Source: Velthaea sp965214335
Lineage (GTDB): Bacteria; Vulcanimicrobiota; Vulcanimicrobiia; Vulcanimicrobiales; Vulcanimicrobiaceae
Direction of reading: 5' to 3'
NCBI GenBank assembly: GCA_965214335.1
Contig: CBDCBO010000003.1
Coordinates: 248,001 to 312,000 of the forward strand
DNA: 64,000 nt
This document shows, one piece after another, positions 17,559 through 26,876 of the stretch. Below the pieces are notes generated by a model, which worked only from the letters and a program-made list of their open reading frames with translations, did no database searches and had not been told where the DNA came from. The position numbers and the translations under genes were made by a program. Each line of letters begins with the position of its first letter. Within the stretch, counting starts at the first letter, position 1.

Positions 17559-18588
17559 CGTCGCCGATTTTGAGCAACGGCACGACTTTGGAAACACCGC
17601 CGAGTTCGATCGCGGCTTTCGGCATGCCGAACACGACGCAGCTTGCCTCGTCTTGCGCGATCGTATAGGCCCCGGCGTGGTGCAGTTCGAGCATCCCCGC
17701 GGCGCCGTCGCGGCCCATCCCGGTAAGGATGACGGCAATAACGTTCTTGCCGTACGTTTCAGCCGCCGAAGCGAACAGCACGTCGACTGACGGGCGGTGG
17801 CGGTTGACCGGCGGGCCGTCGCTCAACGCGGTGTAAGCGACGCTTCCCCGGCGTGAGATCAATAGATGATCCGAACCCGGCGCGATGTAGGCCTTACCTG
17901 ACATCAACCGCTCGCCGGCGACCGCTTCGCACACGTCGATCTGGCACAAGCCATCGAGCCGCTGGGCGAAACTTTTGGTGAAGCCGGGTGGCATGTGCTG
18001 GGTCACCAGAATCGGTGGCGCCGTGCGCGGTATGTCGATCAGAACGTCCTTTAGCGCCTCGGTCCCACCGGTCGAGGCGCCGATGACGATGAGTGTATTG
18101 TCGGCCCGGATCGACGACGACGCCGTCGCCGTAACGTTGCGCGCAGCGTCGCTTTTGCGGACCGGCGGTTCAACGTAGCGCCGGATTCGCGCTACTGCGG
18201 CGGCTCGGATCTTGTCGGTCAGATCAGCCGCAAGTTCGAGCAACCCGTCTGTGACATCGCTATTTGGCTTGAGCACAAAGTCGAGCGCACCCAACTCGAG
18301 CGCGCGCAACGTCGTGGCCGCACCGGCACCGGTCAGCGACGACACCATGACGACCGGCGTCGGCCGCAGCCGCATTAACCGCTCCAGAAACTCCAAGCCG
18401 TTCATGCGTGGCATCTCAACGTCGAGGGTGATGACGTCGGGATCGACTTCTTTGATTTTCTCGCGTGCGGCAAACGGATCGACGGCCACGCCGACGACTT
18501 CCATATCGGGCTCGGCATTGATGATTTCGGACATCAACGTCCGGATCAATGCCGAATCGTCAACCACCACCACCCGGATTTTTTTCAT
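17524..18588 (-). CDS. cheB: CheB: chemotaxis protein-glutamate methylesterase/deamidase
   Basis: From ATG at 18588 (MKKIRVVVVDDSALIR) the product is 354 residues. The receiver domain has phospho-acceptor Asp56 in ITLDVEMPRMNGLEF and Lys in LDFVLKP. The C-terminal methylesterase has the Ser in VIGASTGGTEALKDVL, the His in LVTQHMPPGFTKSFAQRL and the Asp in LTGMGRDGAAGM. It removes methyl groups from chemoreceptors when phosphorylated by CheA. It lies 14 bp behind the receptor gene at 18603. No cheR, cheA, cheW or cheY is in the window, so the rest of the pathway must lie elsewhere. Confidence 0.95.
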   Translation of the reverse strand: MKKIRVVVVDDSALIRTLMSEIINAEPDMEVVGVAVDPFAAREKIKEVDPDVITLDVEMPRMNGLEFLERLMRLRPTPVVMVSSLTGAGAATTLRALELGALDFVLKPNSDVTDGLLELAADLTDKIRAAAVARIRRYVEPPVRKSDAARNVTATASSSIRADNTLIVIGASTGGTEALKDVLIDIPRTAPPILVTQHMPPGFTKSFAQRLDGLCQIDVCEAVAGERLMSGKAYIAPGSDHLLISRRGSVAYTALSDGPPVNRHRPSVDVLFASAAETYGKNVIAVILTGMGRDGAAGMLELHHAGAYTIAQDEASCVVFGMPKAAIELGGVSKVVPLLKIGDAILRQLGVPAH

Positions 18589-18602
18589 GGCGCGAAGCGC
18601 AC

Positions 18603-20441
18603 TTAGAACGAACTCCAATCCGCTTCGGGGTCACTCGGCGCCGCTAGGGCGACGGCTCCAGCCGATTGGGCGCGCGGTTTCGCGGCTCGCGGCACGCTAG
18701 GCCGCGCGGCATTCCGCTTGTGCGCAGCACTCGCTGCCGGCGTAGCCGCTTGGTGTGGTATCGCGGTCGGCCGGCGGGCGGCCTCGGCGCTCGCGTCGAT
18801 TTTAAAACTGCTCACCGAGCGGACCAGTGCCTGCGCTTGCTCGTCGAGCATCGAGGCCGCCGCCGACGCTTCTTCCACCAAGGCGGCGTTTTGCTGGGTT
18901 GCCGAATCCATCTGTGTGATCGCCGTGCTCACCTGGTCGATCCCGCTACTTTGTTCGCGCGATGCGCCCGCGATATCGACGATGATATCGGTCACCCGCT
19001 GCACCGACACCACCACATCTTGCATTGTTTTGCCGGCCTGTTCCACCAGGCGCGAACCGGCGCTGACTTTATCGACGGTATCGCCGATGAGCGTTTTTAT
19101 TTCCTTGGCTGCCGCGGCGCTGCGCTGAGCCAGTGTTCGGACTTCGGCGGCGACGACGGCGAAACCGCGGCCCTGCTCGCCGGCCCGGGCCGCTTCAACC
19201 GCCGCATTGAGCGCCAGAATGTTGGTCTGGAAGGCGATCCCGTCGATGACGCTGATGATCTCGACGATTTTGGTCGAGCTGGCATGGATGCCGGTCATCG
19301 TTCCCACCACATCGACCATCACGGTGCCGCCGGCGGTCGCGACGTCGCGCGCCCCGAGACCGAGCACGTTCGCCTGTTGGGCGTTATCGGCATTTTGTTT
19401 GACCGTCGAGGTGAATTCTTCCATGCTGGCGGCCGTTTCTTCGAGGCCGGCGGCTTGTTCTTCGGTTCGCTGGGCAAGATTGACGTTACCTGATGCGATT
19501 TCGCGCGCGGCACTGCTGACGACGTCGACCGAGGCTTTAATTTCAACGATCAGACCGGTCAACAGTTCCGCGGCGTTCGAAAATTCGGCTGAAATCAAGG
19601 TGATACCGTCGACGAGCCCGTTATACGAGGCCGACAGCATCGCTGTTTCATCCGCGCCGTGCAACACGAGCGGAGTGCGTTTGATTGAGACCCGACCGCT
19701 AAGATCACCGGCGGCGAGTTTTTGCATTGCGCCGGCAAGCGCACTCAAATCTTCGCGAACGATAGCGTCGATTGCGTGCGTAACGGCCGACAGACTTTTG
19801 GAGATAGCGTTACCGAACGCGAACGCAATGAGCAGTCCGGCACCGATCGCGCTGAGCGTGCCGATGATGGCCGTGAGCATGGAGACCGTGGAGCTGGCGT
19901 CGAGCTCATGCTTCGCCTCATCGACACGCTTGGCCGTGGAATCGGCAAAGGCTTCAAGTGCCTTTTCGCCCGTTCCGGCATCGAAATCAAGAAACGTTTT
20001 AACGCCGGCCGTCTTTTGTCCGTGTGCATGTTGCTCGAACGAGCTGCGATTGGCCACGTCGTACTTGTCAAGAAAACTCGTAAATTGGGCCAGCGAATCG
20101 CGCTCACCGGGCGTCGTCGCCCCGGCCTCGAGCTTGGGCAGCAGCCCGCGAACCGTTGCAATATCGGTACTATATGCTTTGAGATACCCGGCGCTTTGAC
20201 TAGCGTCGGGATCCAGGTGATAATAGGCGCCGCGATCGTCGGCATCGATGAGCGCGTTTTGGGCGGCTTTCGCGGCGGCGCTCGATGGAACCGTCGTGTT
20301 GAGTGCTACGTGACCGGTGACCGCCAAATTGTTGAGGAAGTACAGCGACAGTCCCGACGTTAGGGCAAAAATCGCGAGGATGGCACCGATACACAGCAAA
20401 AGTTTCGACTTGATCGAAGAGCGTTCCCAGATTTTAGACAT
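18603..20441 (-). CDS. Methyl-accepting chemotaxis protein with C-terminal CheR/CheB tether
   Basis: The 612-residue receptor has TM1 at about 13-36, a helical periplasmic sensor (four-helix-bundle type, about 37-190), TM2 at about 190-212, a HAMP-like segment and a long signalling hairpin. The hairpin has the methylation-type helix QRTEEQAAGLEETAASMEEF and the tip IDGIAFQTNILALNAAVEAARAGEQGRGFAVVA. After the coiled coil comes an Ala/Pro-rich linker and the very last residues DWSSF, resembling the xWxxF pentapeptide that docks CheR and CheB. The wording is close to proteobacterial receptors. The adjacent cheB supports the tether reading. Confidence 0.93.
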   Translation of the reverse strand: MSKIWERSSIKSKLLLCIGAILAIFALTSGLSLYFLNNLAVTGHVALNTTVPSSAAAKAAQNALIDADDRGAYYHLDPDASQSAGYLKAYSTDIATVRGLLPKLEAGATTPGERDSLAQFTSFLDKYDVANRSSFEQHAHGQKTAGVKTFLDFDAGTGEKALEAFADSTAKRVDEAKHELDASSTVSMLTAIIGTLSAIGAGLLIAFAFGNAISKSLSAVTHAIDAIVREDLSALAGAMQKLAAGDLSGRVSIKRTPLVLHGADETAMLSASYNGLVDGITLISAEFSNAAELLTGLIVEIKASVDVVSSAAREIASGNVNLAQRTEEQAAGLEETAASMEEFTSTVKQNADNAQQANVLGLGARDVATAGGTVMVDVVGTMTGIHASSTKIVEIISVIDGIAFQTNILALNAAVEAARAGEQGRGFAVVAAEVRTLAQRSAAAAKEIKTLIGDTVDKVSAGSRLVEQAGKTMQDVVVSVQRVTDIIVDIAGASREQSSGIDQVSTAITQMDSATQQNAALVEEASAAASMLDEQAQALVRSVSSFKIDASAEAARRPTAIPHQAATPAASAAHKRNAARPSVPRAAKPRAQSAGAVALAAPSDPEADWSSF

Positions 20442-20483
20442 TATCTTCTTTCGTTAATAAGCGTTTTCGCGCGAGCGTAAGCG

Positions 20484-21932
20484 TTAGAACAGATCGACGC
20501 CACCGGACGCCATGGAACCCTGCGAAACGGCGCTGATCGCGCGTAACGCAGGCACTGTTTCGCGACCCGCCACCAACGCTTCGAGCACGTTGAATCGCTC
20601 GCGCGTATGGGCCAGCAGCTGTGAGGTAAGATCGTGGAATTGCAAACAGATGACGGCGCTGCGAACGTCGGTTCCGACGTCGTGGGCGTTGGTGCTCAGA
20701 GCTTGCAGTGTTTGCGTCATCGACTCGTTCATCGATCGGCCGCCGGCGAAAATATGCTCGAGCGTTCCCTGCGAATTCTGACGGTATTGGCCGTCTTTGG
20801 CCACGATCGCCGCCATGCCGGTCTGGGCGCTCGTCAAGTCGGTCCGGATACCGCCGATAAGCGCCCGCACTTCATTGCTCAAACTCGTCGACCGCCCGGC
20901 AAGTTTACCGACTTCACCCGCGACGATGGCAAAGCCACGACCGGCGGTACCCGCGCGGGCCGCTTCGATCGCCGCGTTGAGCGCTAGTAAATTTGTTTGC
21001 TCGGCGATGCGTTCAACTTCTGAAAATGATGCGACCAACTTCGTCATGTTGTTGCCGATGTCGCTCATGGCGCCCGTCATCCGGACAGCGAGCGCGCTGA
21101 GTTCAGCGCCCTCGCTGATGAGTTCTTGAAACATGCGCTCGACGACGGCGATGAAGGCCACGATCGAGCTGACGCCATCGGCGTTCGCGCCGGCCGGCGT
21201 CGCGGCGCGCGATTGGTCGGCCAGCGTTGCAGCAATGTCGCGTTGGCGGTTCACCTTGTTTTCCAGGCCCGTGAAGCTCGCGAGCAGCGTCCCGATGGCG
21301 TCGGCGATCAACGTTTGGGCGCGATCGATTTCGTCGCATCCGGCGCTAATATGTTCGGCTGCGGCCACGCGACGCGCCGCCAGCGCCGCCGATTGTTCGG
21401 CGGCAGTTTGACCGAGCGCGGCGCCCAGTTCGTTGAGCAGCGGCGTCAGCGGCGCGAACGGCGATCCACCCGCGATGTCGATCCGCTCGGGCGCGTCGCC
21501 CCGCGCGACGGCCGCGGTAAGTTCCGCTATGCCGGCGCTCAGCGCGTCAAAGGCGCGTGCGTCCTCCCAGCGTTCCAGCCGCTCGGATTGACTTTCGAGC
21601 ACTTGGCGGAGCCGCTCGCCTTCGACGAGCACCGACTCGCATTCAGCGGCTATGTCGGCTGCTCGGGCGGCGGTTTCCGCACTTGCCCGGACGACTTCAT
21701 CTGAGCTGCGTTTGGCCAGCGCCAGCGTCCGCCGCGTCCAGCCGGCAAACAGCGTCAGCGCCGCGACCGCGCTAACCGATGCCAGCCACGCGTTCCCGGT
21801 GAATCCGGCCGCAATGCCGCCGACGACGGCAAGCATCAGGCAGCCCGCCGCGACCGCCGCAAATGCCGTCGACCGGTGGACGCCTGCAGCCGAGCCGGCC
21901 GGCGCGGGATCGGAACTCGCGACAGTATTCAC
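20484..21932 (-). CDS. Methyl-accepting chemotaxis-type signalling protein, membrane-anchored
   Basis: The 482-residue product has two closely spaced N-terminal hydrophobic segments (about 22-43 and 48-66) with almost no periplasmic loop. A coiled-coil region and a receptor signalling tip follow: IAEQTNLLALNAAIEAARAGTAGRGFAIVAGEVGKLAGRS. There is no obvious ligand-binding domain, so it may sense from the cytoplasm or membrane. The C-terminus carries no pentapeptide tether. It lies 42 bp upstream of the larger receptor gene and forms an apparent operon with it and cheB. Confidence 0.88.
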   Translation of the reverse strand: MNTVASSDPAPAGSAAGVHRSTAFAAVAAGCLMLAVVGGIAAGFTGNAWLASVSAVAALTLFAGWTRRTLALAKRSSDEVVRASAETAARAADIAAECESVLVEGERLRQVLESQSERLERWEDARAFDALSAGIAELTAAVARGDAPERIDIAGGSPFAPLTPLLNELGAALGQTAAEQSAALAARRVAAAEHISAGCDEIDRAQTLIADAIGTLLASFTGLENKVNRQRDIAATLADQSRAATPAGANADGVSSIVAFIAVVERMFQELISEGAELSALAVRMTGAMSDIGNNMTKLVASFSEVERIAEQTNLLALNAAIEAARAGTAGRGFAIVAGEVGKLAGRSTSLSNEVRALIGGIRTDLTSAQTGMAAIVAKDGQYRQNSQGTLEHIFAGGRSMNESMTQTLQALSTNAHDVGTDVRSAVICLQFHDLTSQLLAHTRERFNVLEALVAGRETVPALRAISAVSQGSMASGGVDLF

Positions 21933-21993
21933 CTACGACGTTTCGGCTCAAGCCAAGCCCCATATTAGGGACGACGGCATGTTGATACGTCGG

Positions 21994-22695
21994 TTATGGT
22001 AAAGGTAGGAGCGATGCGGGCGGCGCGAGACTTTCCTTGGCAGCAGACTCGGGTGCGCCGGATTCGGCGAGTTGACGCAAGTTGATGAGCCGGGTCGTAT
22101 TGCGCGAAAGTTCGGCGCCCAGTTCGTAACTTTGGCGAATGGCTCGACTCAAATCGCCGGTATCGTACGTATATTCAAAGCGGGTAATGGACGTTCCGAT
22201 GTCTTCCGTGGCCCGTTTGATCCCGCCGAACGAACGTCTAATATTGGTGCTCGTTTCCTTATACGACGGGAAATTCGAAACGACGATGTCGCGTTTGATT
22301 TGAGCCTGTTCAATTTGCGACCGCAGCGCCGCGATGCGCTCGTCATCCGCTGAGTAGCGCGCCGCCAACGCCAGCGCGTCGATCGCATCTTCAAATTTAG
22401 AATCGGTATACAGCGTATTTGCAATCTTGAGTTGCACGCTTACGAATCCCGTGCGGGCGTGCTCGTTATGCGGATCGACCTTGAGCGCTAATTCATACGC
22501 CTCGGCGGCATCGGTGATGTTTCCATGCCCCAATGCGACGTCACCTTGATGGTTGCGCGTCTGGGCGATCCAGCGCGCGACGTTCGTCGCGCAGCCGCTC
22601 GAAGTCACCAGCACGCCGACGACAATTCCGGCTACGAGCGCGCGGCGCACGCCACCGAACGGCACGTTAGTCGACCCGACTTTTACAGACCTCAC
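21994..22695 (-). CDS. TPR-containing lipoprotein
   Basis: With the GTG at 22695, which overlaps the stop of the upstream gene (GTGA), the product is 233 residues. A hydrophobic N-terminus ends in the lipobox VTSSGC, so Cys would be lipidated. Then come TPR-like helices: HQGDVALGHGNITDAAEAYELALKVDPHNEHAR and TLYTDSKFEDAIDALALAARYSADDERIAAL. The C-terminal half is helical and polar. It is probably an envelope assembly or scaffolding lipoprotein. Its neighbours, an Amj-like flippase and an M16 peptidase, suggest a cell-envelope context, but a specific role cannot be given. Confidence 0.75.
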   Translation of the reverse strand: MRSVKVGSTNVPFGGVRRALVAGIVVGVLVTSSGCATNVARWIAQTRNHQGDVALGHGNITDAAEAYELALKVDPHNEHARTGFVSVQLKIANTLYTDSKFEDAIDALALAARYSADDERIAALRSQIEQAQIKRDIVVSNFPSYKETSTNIRRSFGGIKRATEDIGTSITRFEYTYDTGDLSRAIRQSYELGAELSRNTTRLINLRQLAESGAPESAAKESLAPPASLLPLP

Positions 22696-23561
22696 GAATG
22701 ACCTCGATGGTTGAACCAGTTGGCTACGGCCGCGATGTACTCGGCGGCGGGAAATAAGATGAGTTGGGCCAGAATCGTGCCGATGAACGCGGTGACGATC
22801 AGCCAAAAGATCATCGATCGGACGTCGCTGCGCGGCCGCTCGCCACGCACCGTTTGGTCCACGATGTACGCCGACGTGGGATCGACGAAAAGCGAAAACA
22901 GCACGGTGCCAACCCCGTTCACCAGACCCGATAGACCCGTTGCGGTCGTTCGGGCATCTAATACCAAAATACTGGCGTAATACGCGGCAACGAGGCCGAC
23001 GGCATAGACGCCCATTAAAATAGTGTTCGCGAACAATAATTTACGCGGCACGGCGGCGAGCGGAAAGGTGAACAGGAGTGCGGGCTGCGGGAGCTTGGTC
23101 GTGCGCACCAGATCGATGAGTACCCGCGGGTCCAGCAACCGCGCCAGGCTATGCGGAATCGAACCGCGCCGCTCGAACGACCGAATGCCGCGCGTGAAAA
23201 GCACCAGGAACAGCGGCATAAGCACGGCCCCGAGCGCGATCCCTAGCGATCCGCTGGCAACGATCAAGCGCATCTGCACGTCGAAACGCCCGGCCAGCGC
23301 CGCCGGCACCGCGGCGTCGTGGGCCGCCAGCGCAACGCCGGCGGTGCGGTCGGCCAGAACGCCGAGCGACGGTGTGAGAAACAGTGACGCTAAACGGCTT
23401 GCAGTGACGAACAGACTAAAGAGCGAGATCGCCGTCGCGATCCGGCCCGTAACAACGCCCGCATAACGCGCGGCATAGGCTCCAATCTGAATCGCCTGAG
23501 TGGAACAGTTGAGCACCATCGCGACGACCAATTCGCGAACGAAAATCGCATGCCACTCCAC
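22692..23561 (-). CDS. Amj-family alternate lipid II flippase-like membrane protein
   Basis: The ~289-residue product (GTG at 23561 preferred, just after the upstream stop) has about six membrane helices. It carries the pattern of the Amj/DUF2837 family: an N-terminal helix with QIGAYAARYAGVVTGRIATAISLFSLFVTASRLASLFLTPSLGVLADRT, then RKLLFANTILMGVYAVGLVAAYYASILV and a conserved-looking LSGLVNGVGTVLFSLFVDPTSAYIVDQ. Amj moves the cell-wall precursor lipid II across the membrane in Bacillus, independently of MurJ. The match rests on remembered family wording, so moderate confidence. It is translationally coupled to the lipoprotein downstream. Confidence 0.7.
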   Translation of the reverse strand: MEWHAIFVRELVVAMVLNCSTQAIQIGAYAARYAGVVTGRIATAISLFSLFVTASRLASLFLTPSLGVLADRTAGVALAAHDAAVPAALAGRFDVQMRLIVASGSLGIALGAVLMPLFLVLFTRGIRSFERRGSIPHSLARLLDPRVLIDLVRTTKLPQPALLFTFPLAAVPRKLLFANTILMGVYAVGLVAAYYASILVLDARTTATGLSGLVNGVGTVLFSLFVDPTSAYIVDQTVRGERPRSDVRSMIFWLIVTAFIGTILAQLILFPAAEYIAAVANWFNHRGHS

Positions 23562-23575
23562 CGCTAAACGCGGCG

Positions 23576-24832
23576 CTACGCCGCTGGTACGGCCGGAAAG
23601 CGAATCGAGCCTTCGTCGAGCGGGCCCAGAACGCACAAGCCACGCGTTTCGGGCGCCAGGACGACCCGCGCGACACGCTCGACGGCTGCGGCATCGACGG
23701 CGTTGATGCGCGTTTCAATTTCTTCGACCGCGATTTGCCGGCCGTACACCAGTTCGTTGCGGCCCAGTCGCATCATCCGGCTCGACGTGCTTTCCAGGGC
23801 TAAAGTCAGGTTGCCCTTGAGGTGTTCGCGCGCCAGTGCGACTTCGGCGTCGCTCACCCCCGCTAGCGCCGCGTCGAGTTCCGCGCAGATGACGTCGACA
23901 CACTCTTGCACGCGGTCCGGCGACGTGCCGGCGTAAATTCCAAACAAACCCGCGTCGCGATAACCTTGCTGAAACGAGTAGACGCTATAGGCGAGACCGC
24001 GTTTTTCGCGGACCTCTTGAAACAGCCGGCTCGACATACCGCCGCCTAAAATCGTGTCGAGAACCGACAACGCGTAGCGATCCTCATCACGCAAGGACAA
24101 GCCACGCGAGCCCAGCAGCACGTAAGCTTGTTCGGTATCTTTATACGTTAGCGAGACCGCCGGAGTGAGCCGCGGACGATCGGCCGGCGGACTGTGGGCC
24201 ATCCCGCTAAATCCGGCGAAAGCCGCCGCCACGAGTTCCACGACGTCGTCGTGAACGAGGTTGCCGGCGGCCGTTACCACAACGGTCTGGGGGGCGTAAC
24301 GCTGCTGCATCCAGCTGCGTAAGTGCGTGCGCTCGATCGCCGTTACCGTTTCGGCGTAACCGATCGTGGGTTCGCCCAGATCCGATCCGCGCCACATCGT
24401 GCGGGTGAACAAGTCGTGAATCATCTCATCGGGCGAGTCATCGTACATGCGAATTTCTTCGAGCACCACTTGCTGTTCTTTGCGCAGTTCGTCGGCATCG
24501 AAGAGCGAGTGCAAAAACATGTCGCCCAGCGTGTCGATCGCGATCGGCAGATGGCGATCCATGACGTGCGCGTAATAACAGGTTGATTCTTTATCGGTAA
24601 ACGCGTTGAGATTGCCGCCGATGCCGTCCATCTCTTCGGCGATATGGCGAGCGGTTCGGCGCTGCGTTCCTTTGAACAACATGTGCTCGACTAAATGCGA
24701 GACACCGCGCCGCTCGGCGGGCTCGGCCGACGATCCGACATCGGCCCAGATGCCGATCGTCGCCGAACGCACGTGAGGCATGGCTTCGGTGAGTACGCGC
24801 ACGCCGCTAGGCAGCGTTGACGTTGCGATCAT
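23576..24832 (-). CDS. M16-family zinc metallopeptidase
   Basis: From ATG at 24832 the product is 418 residues. It has the inverted zinc motif HLVEH (His46, Glu49, His50) in RRGVSHLVEHMLFKGTQRR, followed by EEMDGIGGNLNAFTDKESTCYYAHV, a family hallmark. The C-terminal half has the inactive-domain arginine/tyrosine segment FQEVREKRGLAYSVYSF. Length fits the single-chain bacterial processing-peptidase-like group (about 420 residues). The start overlaps the stop of the upstream gene by ATGA. It degrades or trims peptides; substrates are unknown. The frame is open upstream, but that extension is antisense-like and lacks domain features. Confidence 0.93.
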   Translation of the reverse strand: MIATSTLPSGVRVLTEAMPHVRSATIGIWADVGSSAEPAERRGVSHLVEHMLFKGTQRRTARHIAEEMDGIGGNLNAFTDKESTCYYAHVMDRHLPIAIDTLGDMFLHSLFDADELRKEQQVVLEEIRMYDDSPDEMIHDLFTRTMWRGSDLGEPTIGYAETVTAIERTHLRSWMQQRYAPQTVVVTAAGNLVHDDVVELVAAAFAGFSGMAHSPPADRPRLTPAVSLTYKDTEQAYVLLGSRGLSLRDEDRYALSVLDTILGGGMSSRLFQEVREKRGLAYSVYSFQQGYRDAGLFGIYAGTSPDRVQECVDVICAELDAALAGVSDAEVALAREHLKGNLTLALESTSSRMMRLGRNELVYGRQIAVEEIETRINAVDAAAVERVARVVLAPETRGLCVLGPLDEGSIRFPAVPAA

Positions 24833-25347
24833 GGCGAGGTTCCTTTCGCAAGTGACTGTGCGAATGCCGTATCCCAATAGACGTCGCGCCCGGTGGCGAG
24901 TTGATCGTCCAAACGGGCCAGTGCCGCGCGCGGAACGCTCAGCGCAAAGACGGTGGCAACGGTCGGAACGGCGAAATCGCCGCTGACGACCGAGCCTTTT
25001 CCGGCGCTGAGCGGCACCGTCGTCCAGACGTCGACCTCTTCGAGCGCCGCGCTGGCGAAAGCCGTCGTGACGACCGTGCGAATCTCGGCTATGAAACCGA
25101 GCCGGTTTAGCGGATGCTTGAACTTCACACCCGAGAGCACGAAGCCGCAAACCCGGTGCCGGCCGACTTTCTCGCATCGGATGCGCGTTAGCTGCGCCGC
25201 TAGCGGGCGCGCCAGCAGGATGCGGCCGACGGCAACGGCGGTCGTCCGATCCGTGCCGCGCGAGCGTGCGGTGGCGCGCATCTCGATATCGGACGCGCTG
25301 GGCGGACCGCCGACGAGCAAAGCCAAAAACGCGGCAACGATGCTAAT
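24829..25347 (-). CDS. Hypothetical secreted protein (start uncertain)
   Basis: Between proS and the M16 peptidase lies a frame with an apparent signal peptide (ISIVAAFLALLVGGPPSASD) and a ~150-residue mature part rich in Val, Thr and Ala. It includes RIRCEKVGRHRVCGFVLSGVKFKHPLNRLGFIAEIR with two Cys, and EEVDVWTTVPLSAGKG. No family recognised. The start is a problem: no ATG or GTG fits after the proS stop. The candidates are an ATT at 25347, directly after the proS TAG, and a TTG at 25326. Reinitiation coupled to proS termination would explain it. The end overlaps the M16 start by 4 bp. Confidence 0.55.
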   Translation of the reverse strand: MSIVAAFLALLVGGPPSASDIEMRATARSRGTDRTTAVAVGRILLARPLAAQLTRIRCEKVGRHRVCGFVLSGVKFKHPLNRLGFIAEIRTVVTTAFASAALEEVDVWTTVPLSAGKGSVVSGDFAVPTVATVFALSVPRAALARLDDQLATGRDVYWDTAFAQSLAKGTSP

Positions 25348-26809
25348 AACTCTGCGCGAAGTACGCTTGTACTCGCGCCGGTTCGCCACACCCCAAGCAC
25401 ACGGGGCCGCGAGCCGGCCCATGCAGGTTGCGAGTCGTCGCGCTAGTCTCGTCCTTGATTGCGGTCTCGCATGACGGGCGATCGCACCACGGAATGTCGA
25501 GCATTCCGGCGCGGTTTTTGGCCGCACGCACAAAGTCGTCGTGCGTCGCGGGGGCCAGCGTGTGCGTCGCAAGATACGCGCGCGCTTGAGCGAGCATGTT
25601 GGCCTGAATCTCGGTCAGTAATCTGCGCATGGTCGGCGCGATGTCGGCGATCGGCACGGCCGTTTCGCGGCCGTCCGTTTTGGGCGGCACATCGCGCCGC
25701 ACCAGCGTCACCTGTTGTTCGGCGAGGTCGCGTTCGCCGACCACGATGCGCAGCGGAACGCCGCGCAGATCCCAGTCGGCATATTTATTTCCCGGCCGCA
25801 GATCGCGATCGTCGAGTTTGACCCGGAATTCACCGCGCAGGTCGACGGCGAGCTGTTTAGCAAAGTCGCTCGTCGTTGCGCTCTCACCGCGCTTGATTGG
25901 TACGATCACGACTTCGATCGGCGCCATCTTCGGCGGAATGCGCAGGCCCGCGTCGTCGCCGTGCACCATGATGAGCGCCCCGAGCATGCGCCATGACATG
26001 CCCCACGACGTCGTCCAGGCGTGCTGCTGCGTTTGATCGCGTCCGGCGAACGTGATGTCGTAAGCGCGCGAGAAGTTCTGACCCAGTTCGTGTGAGGTCG
26101 CGGCTTGCAGCGCCTTGCCGTCAGGCATCAATGCTTCAATCGAAAACGTGTGGTCCGCGCCGGCAAAGCGTTCGCTCGAGCTCTTCTCGCCTTTATAGAC
26201 CGGCACCGCGCAGATGTCTTCGGCCACTTCGCGGTAGACTTCGAGCATCTGGGCCACTTCGGCGGCAGCTTCGGCTTGCGTTTCGTGCGCGGTATGGCCC
26301 TCTTGCCACAAGAACTCCAGCGTGCGCAAGAACGGGCGGGTGCGCTTCTCCCAGCGCAGCACGTTGGCCCACTGATTGATGAGAATCGGCAGATCGCGGT
26401 AGGACTGAATCCATTGGGCGTACATCGTGCCGATGATCACTTCGGACGTCGGCCGGATGGCCAACCGCTCGGCCAGCTTTTCGGTTCCGCCGTGGGTCAC
26501 CCAAGCGACCTCGGGCGCGAAACCTTCCACGTGCTCGGCCTCGCGCGTCAGCAACGATTCGGGGATGAGCAGCGGGAAATACGCATTTTCATGACCGGTC
26601 GCTTTGAAGCGCCGGTCGAGCGCGCCTTGTAGCCGCTCCCACAAGCCATAGCCGTACGGTCGCAGCACTACGCAGCCGCGAACCGGCGATAACGAAACCA
26701 ACTCCGCTTTGTAGCAGACGGCCTGATACCACTCGCTGAGGTCATCGCTCTTACGGGGAATTTCCTTGATAACCGGGGTTTTCTCTAACGGTTCGTCGTC
26801 CTTGTGCAT
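25343..26809 (-). CDS. proS: Prolyl-tRNA synthetase, archaeal/eukaryotic-like (type 3) form
   Basis: From ATG at 26809 the enzyme is 488 residues. Class II core landmarks are ARPTSE-like RLAIRPTSEVIIGTMYAQWI, motif 2 QWANVLRWEKRTRPFLRTLEFLWQEGHTAH and motif 3 MVHGDDAGLRIPPKMAPIEVVIVPI. The anticodon-binding domain and a C-terminal Cys-rich zinc-like extension (CLGCGEPARVQAYFAQSY) follow. It lacks the ~180-residue editing insertion of typical bacterial ProS and has the C-terminal Y, as in the eukaryote-like group. It charges tRNA-Pro. It is divergent from the cobalamin adenosyltransferase gene, with 67 bp between the starts. Confidence 0.95.
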   Translation of the reverse strand: MHKDDEPLEKTPVIKEIPRKSDDLSEWYQAVCYKAELVSLSPVRGCVVLRPYGYGLWERLQGALDRRFKATGHENAYFPLLIPESLLTREAEHVEGFAPEVAWVTHGGTEKLAERLAIRPTSEVIIGTMYAQWIQSYRDLPILINQWANVLRWEKRTRPFLRTLEFLWQEGHTAHETQAEAAAEVAQMLEVYREVAEDICAVPVYKGEKSSSERFAGADHTFSIEALMPDGKALQAATSHELGQNFSRAYDITFAGRDQTQQHAWTTSWGMSWRMLGALIMVHGDDAGLRIPPKMAPIEVVIVPIKRGESATTSDFAKQLAVDLRGEFRVKLDDRDLRPGNKYADWDLRGVPLRIVVGERDLAEQQVTLVRRDVPPKTDGRETAVPIADIAPTMRRLLTEIQANMLAQARAYLATHTLAPATHDDFVRAAKNRAGMLDIPWCDRPSCETAIKDETSATTRNLHGPARGPVCLGCGEPARVQAYFAQSY

Positions 26810-26876
26810 CGTCAACTCCGCTGGGTTCGCAGGGGCCGGAAAGCGTCCTCTGCGGGCCCGGCGAAGGCCACGCATC

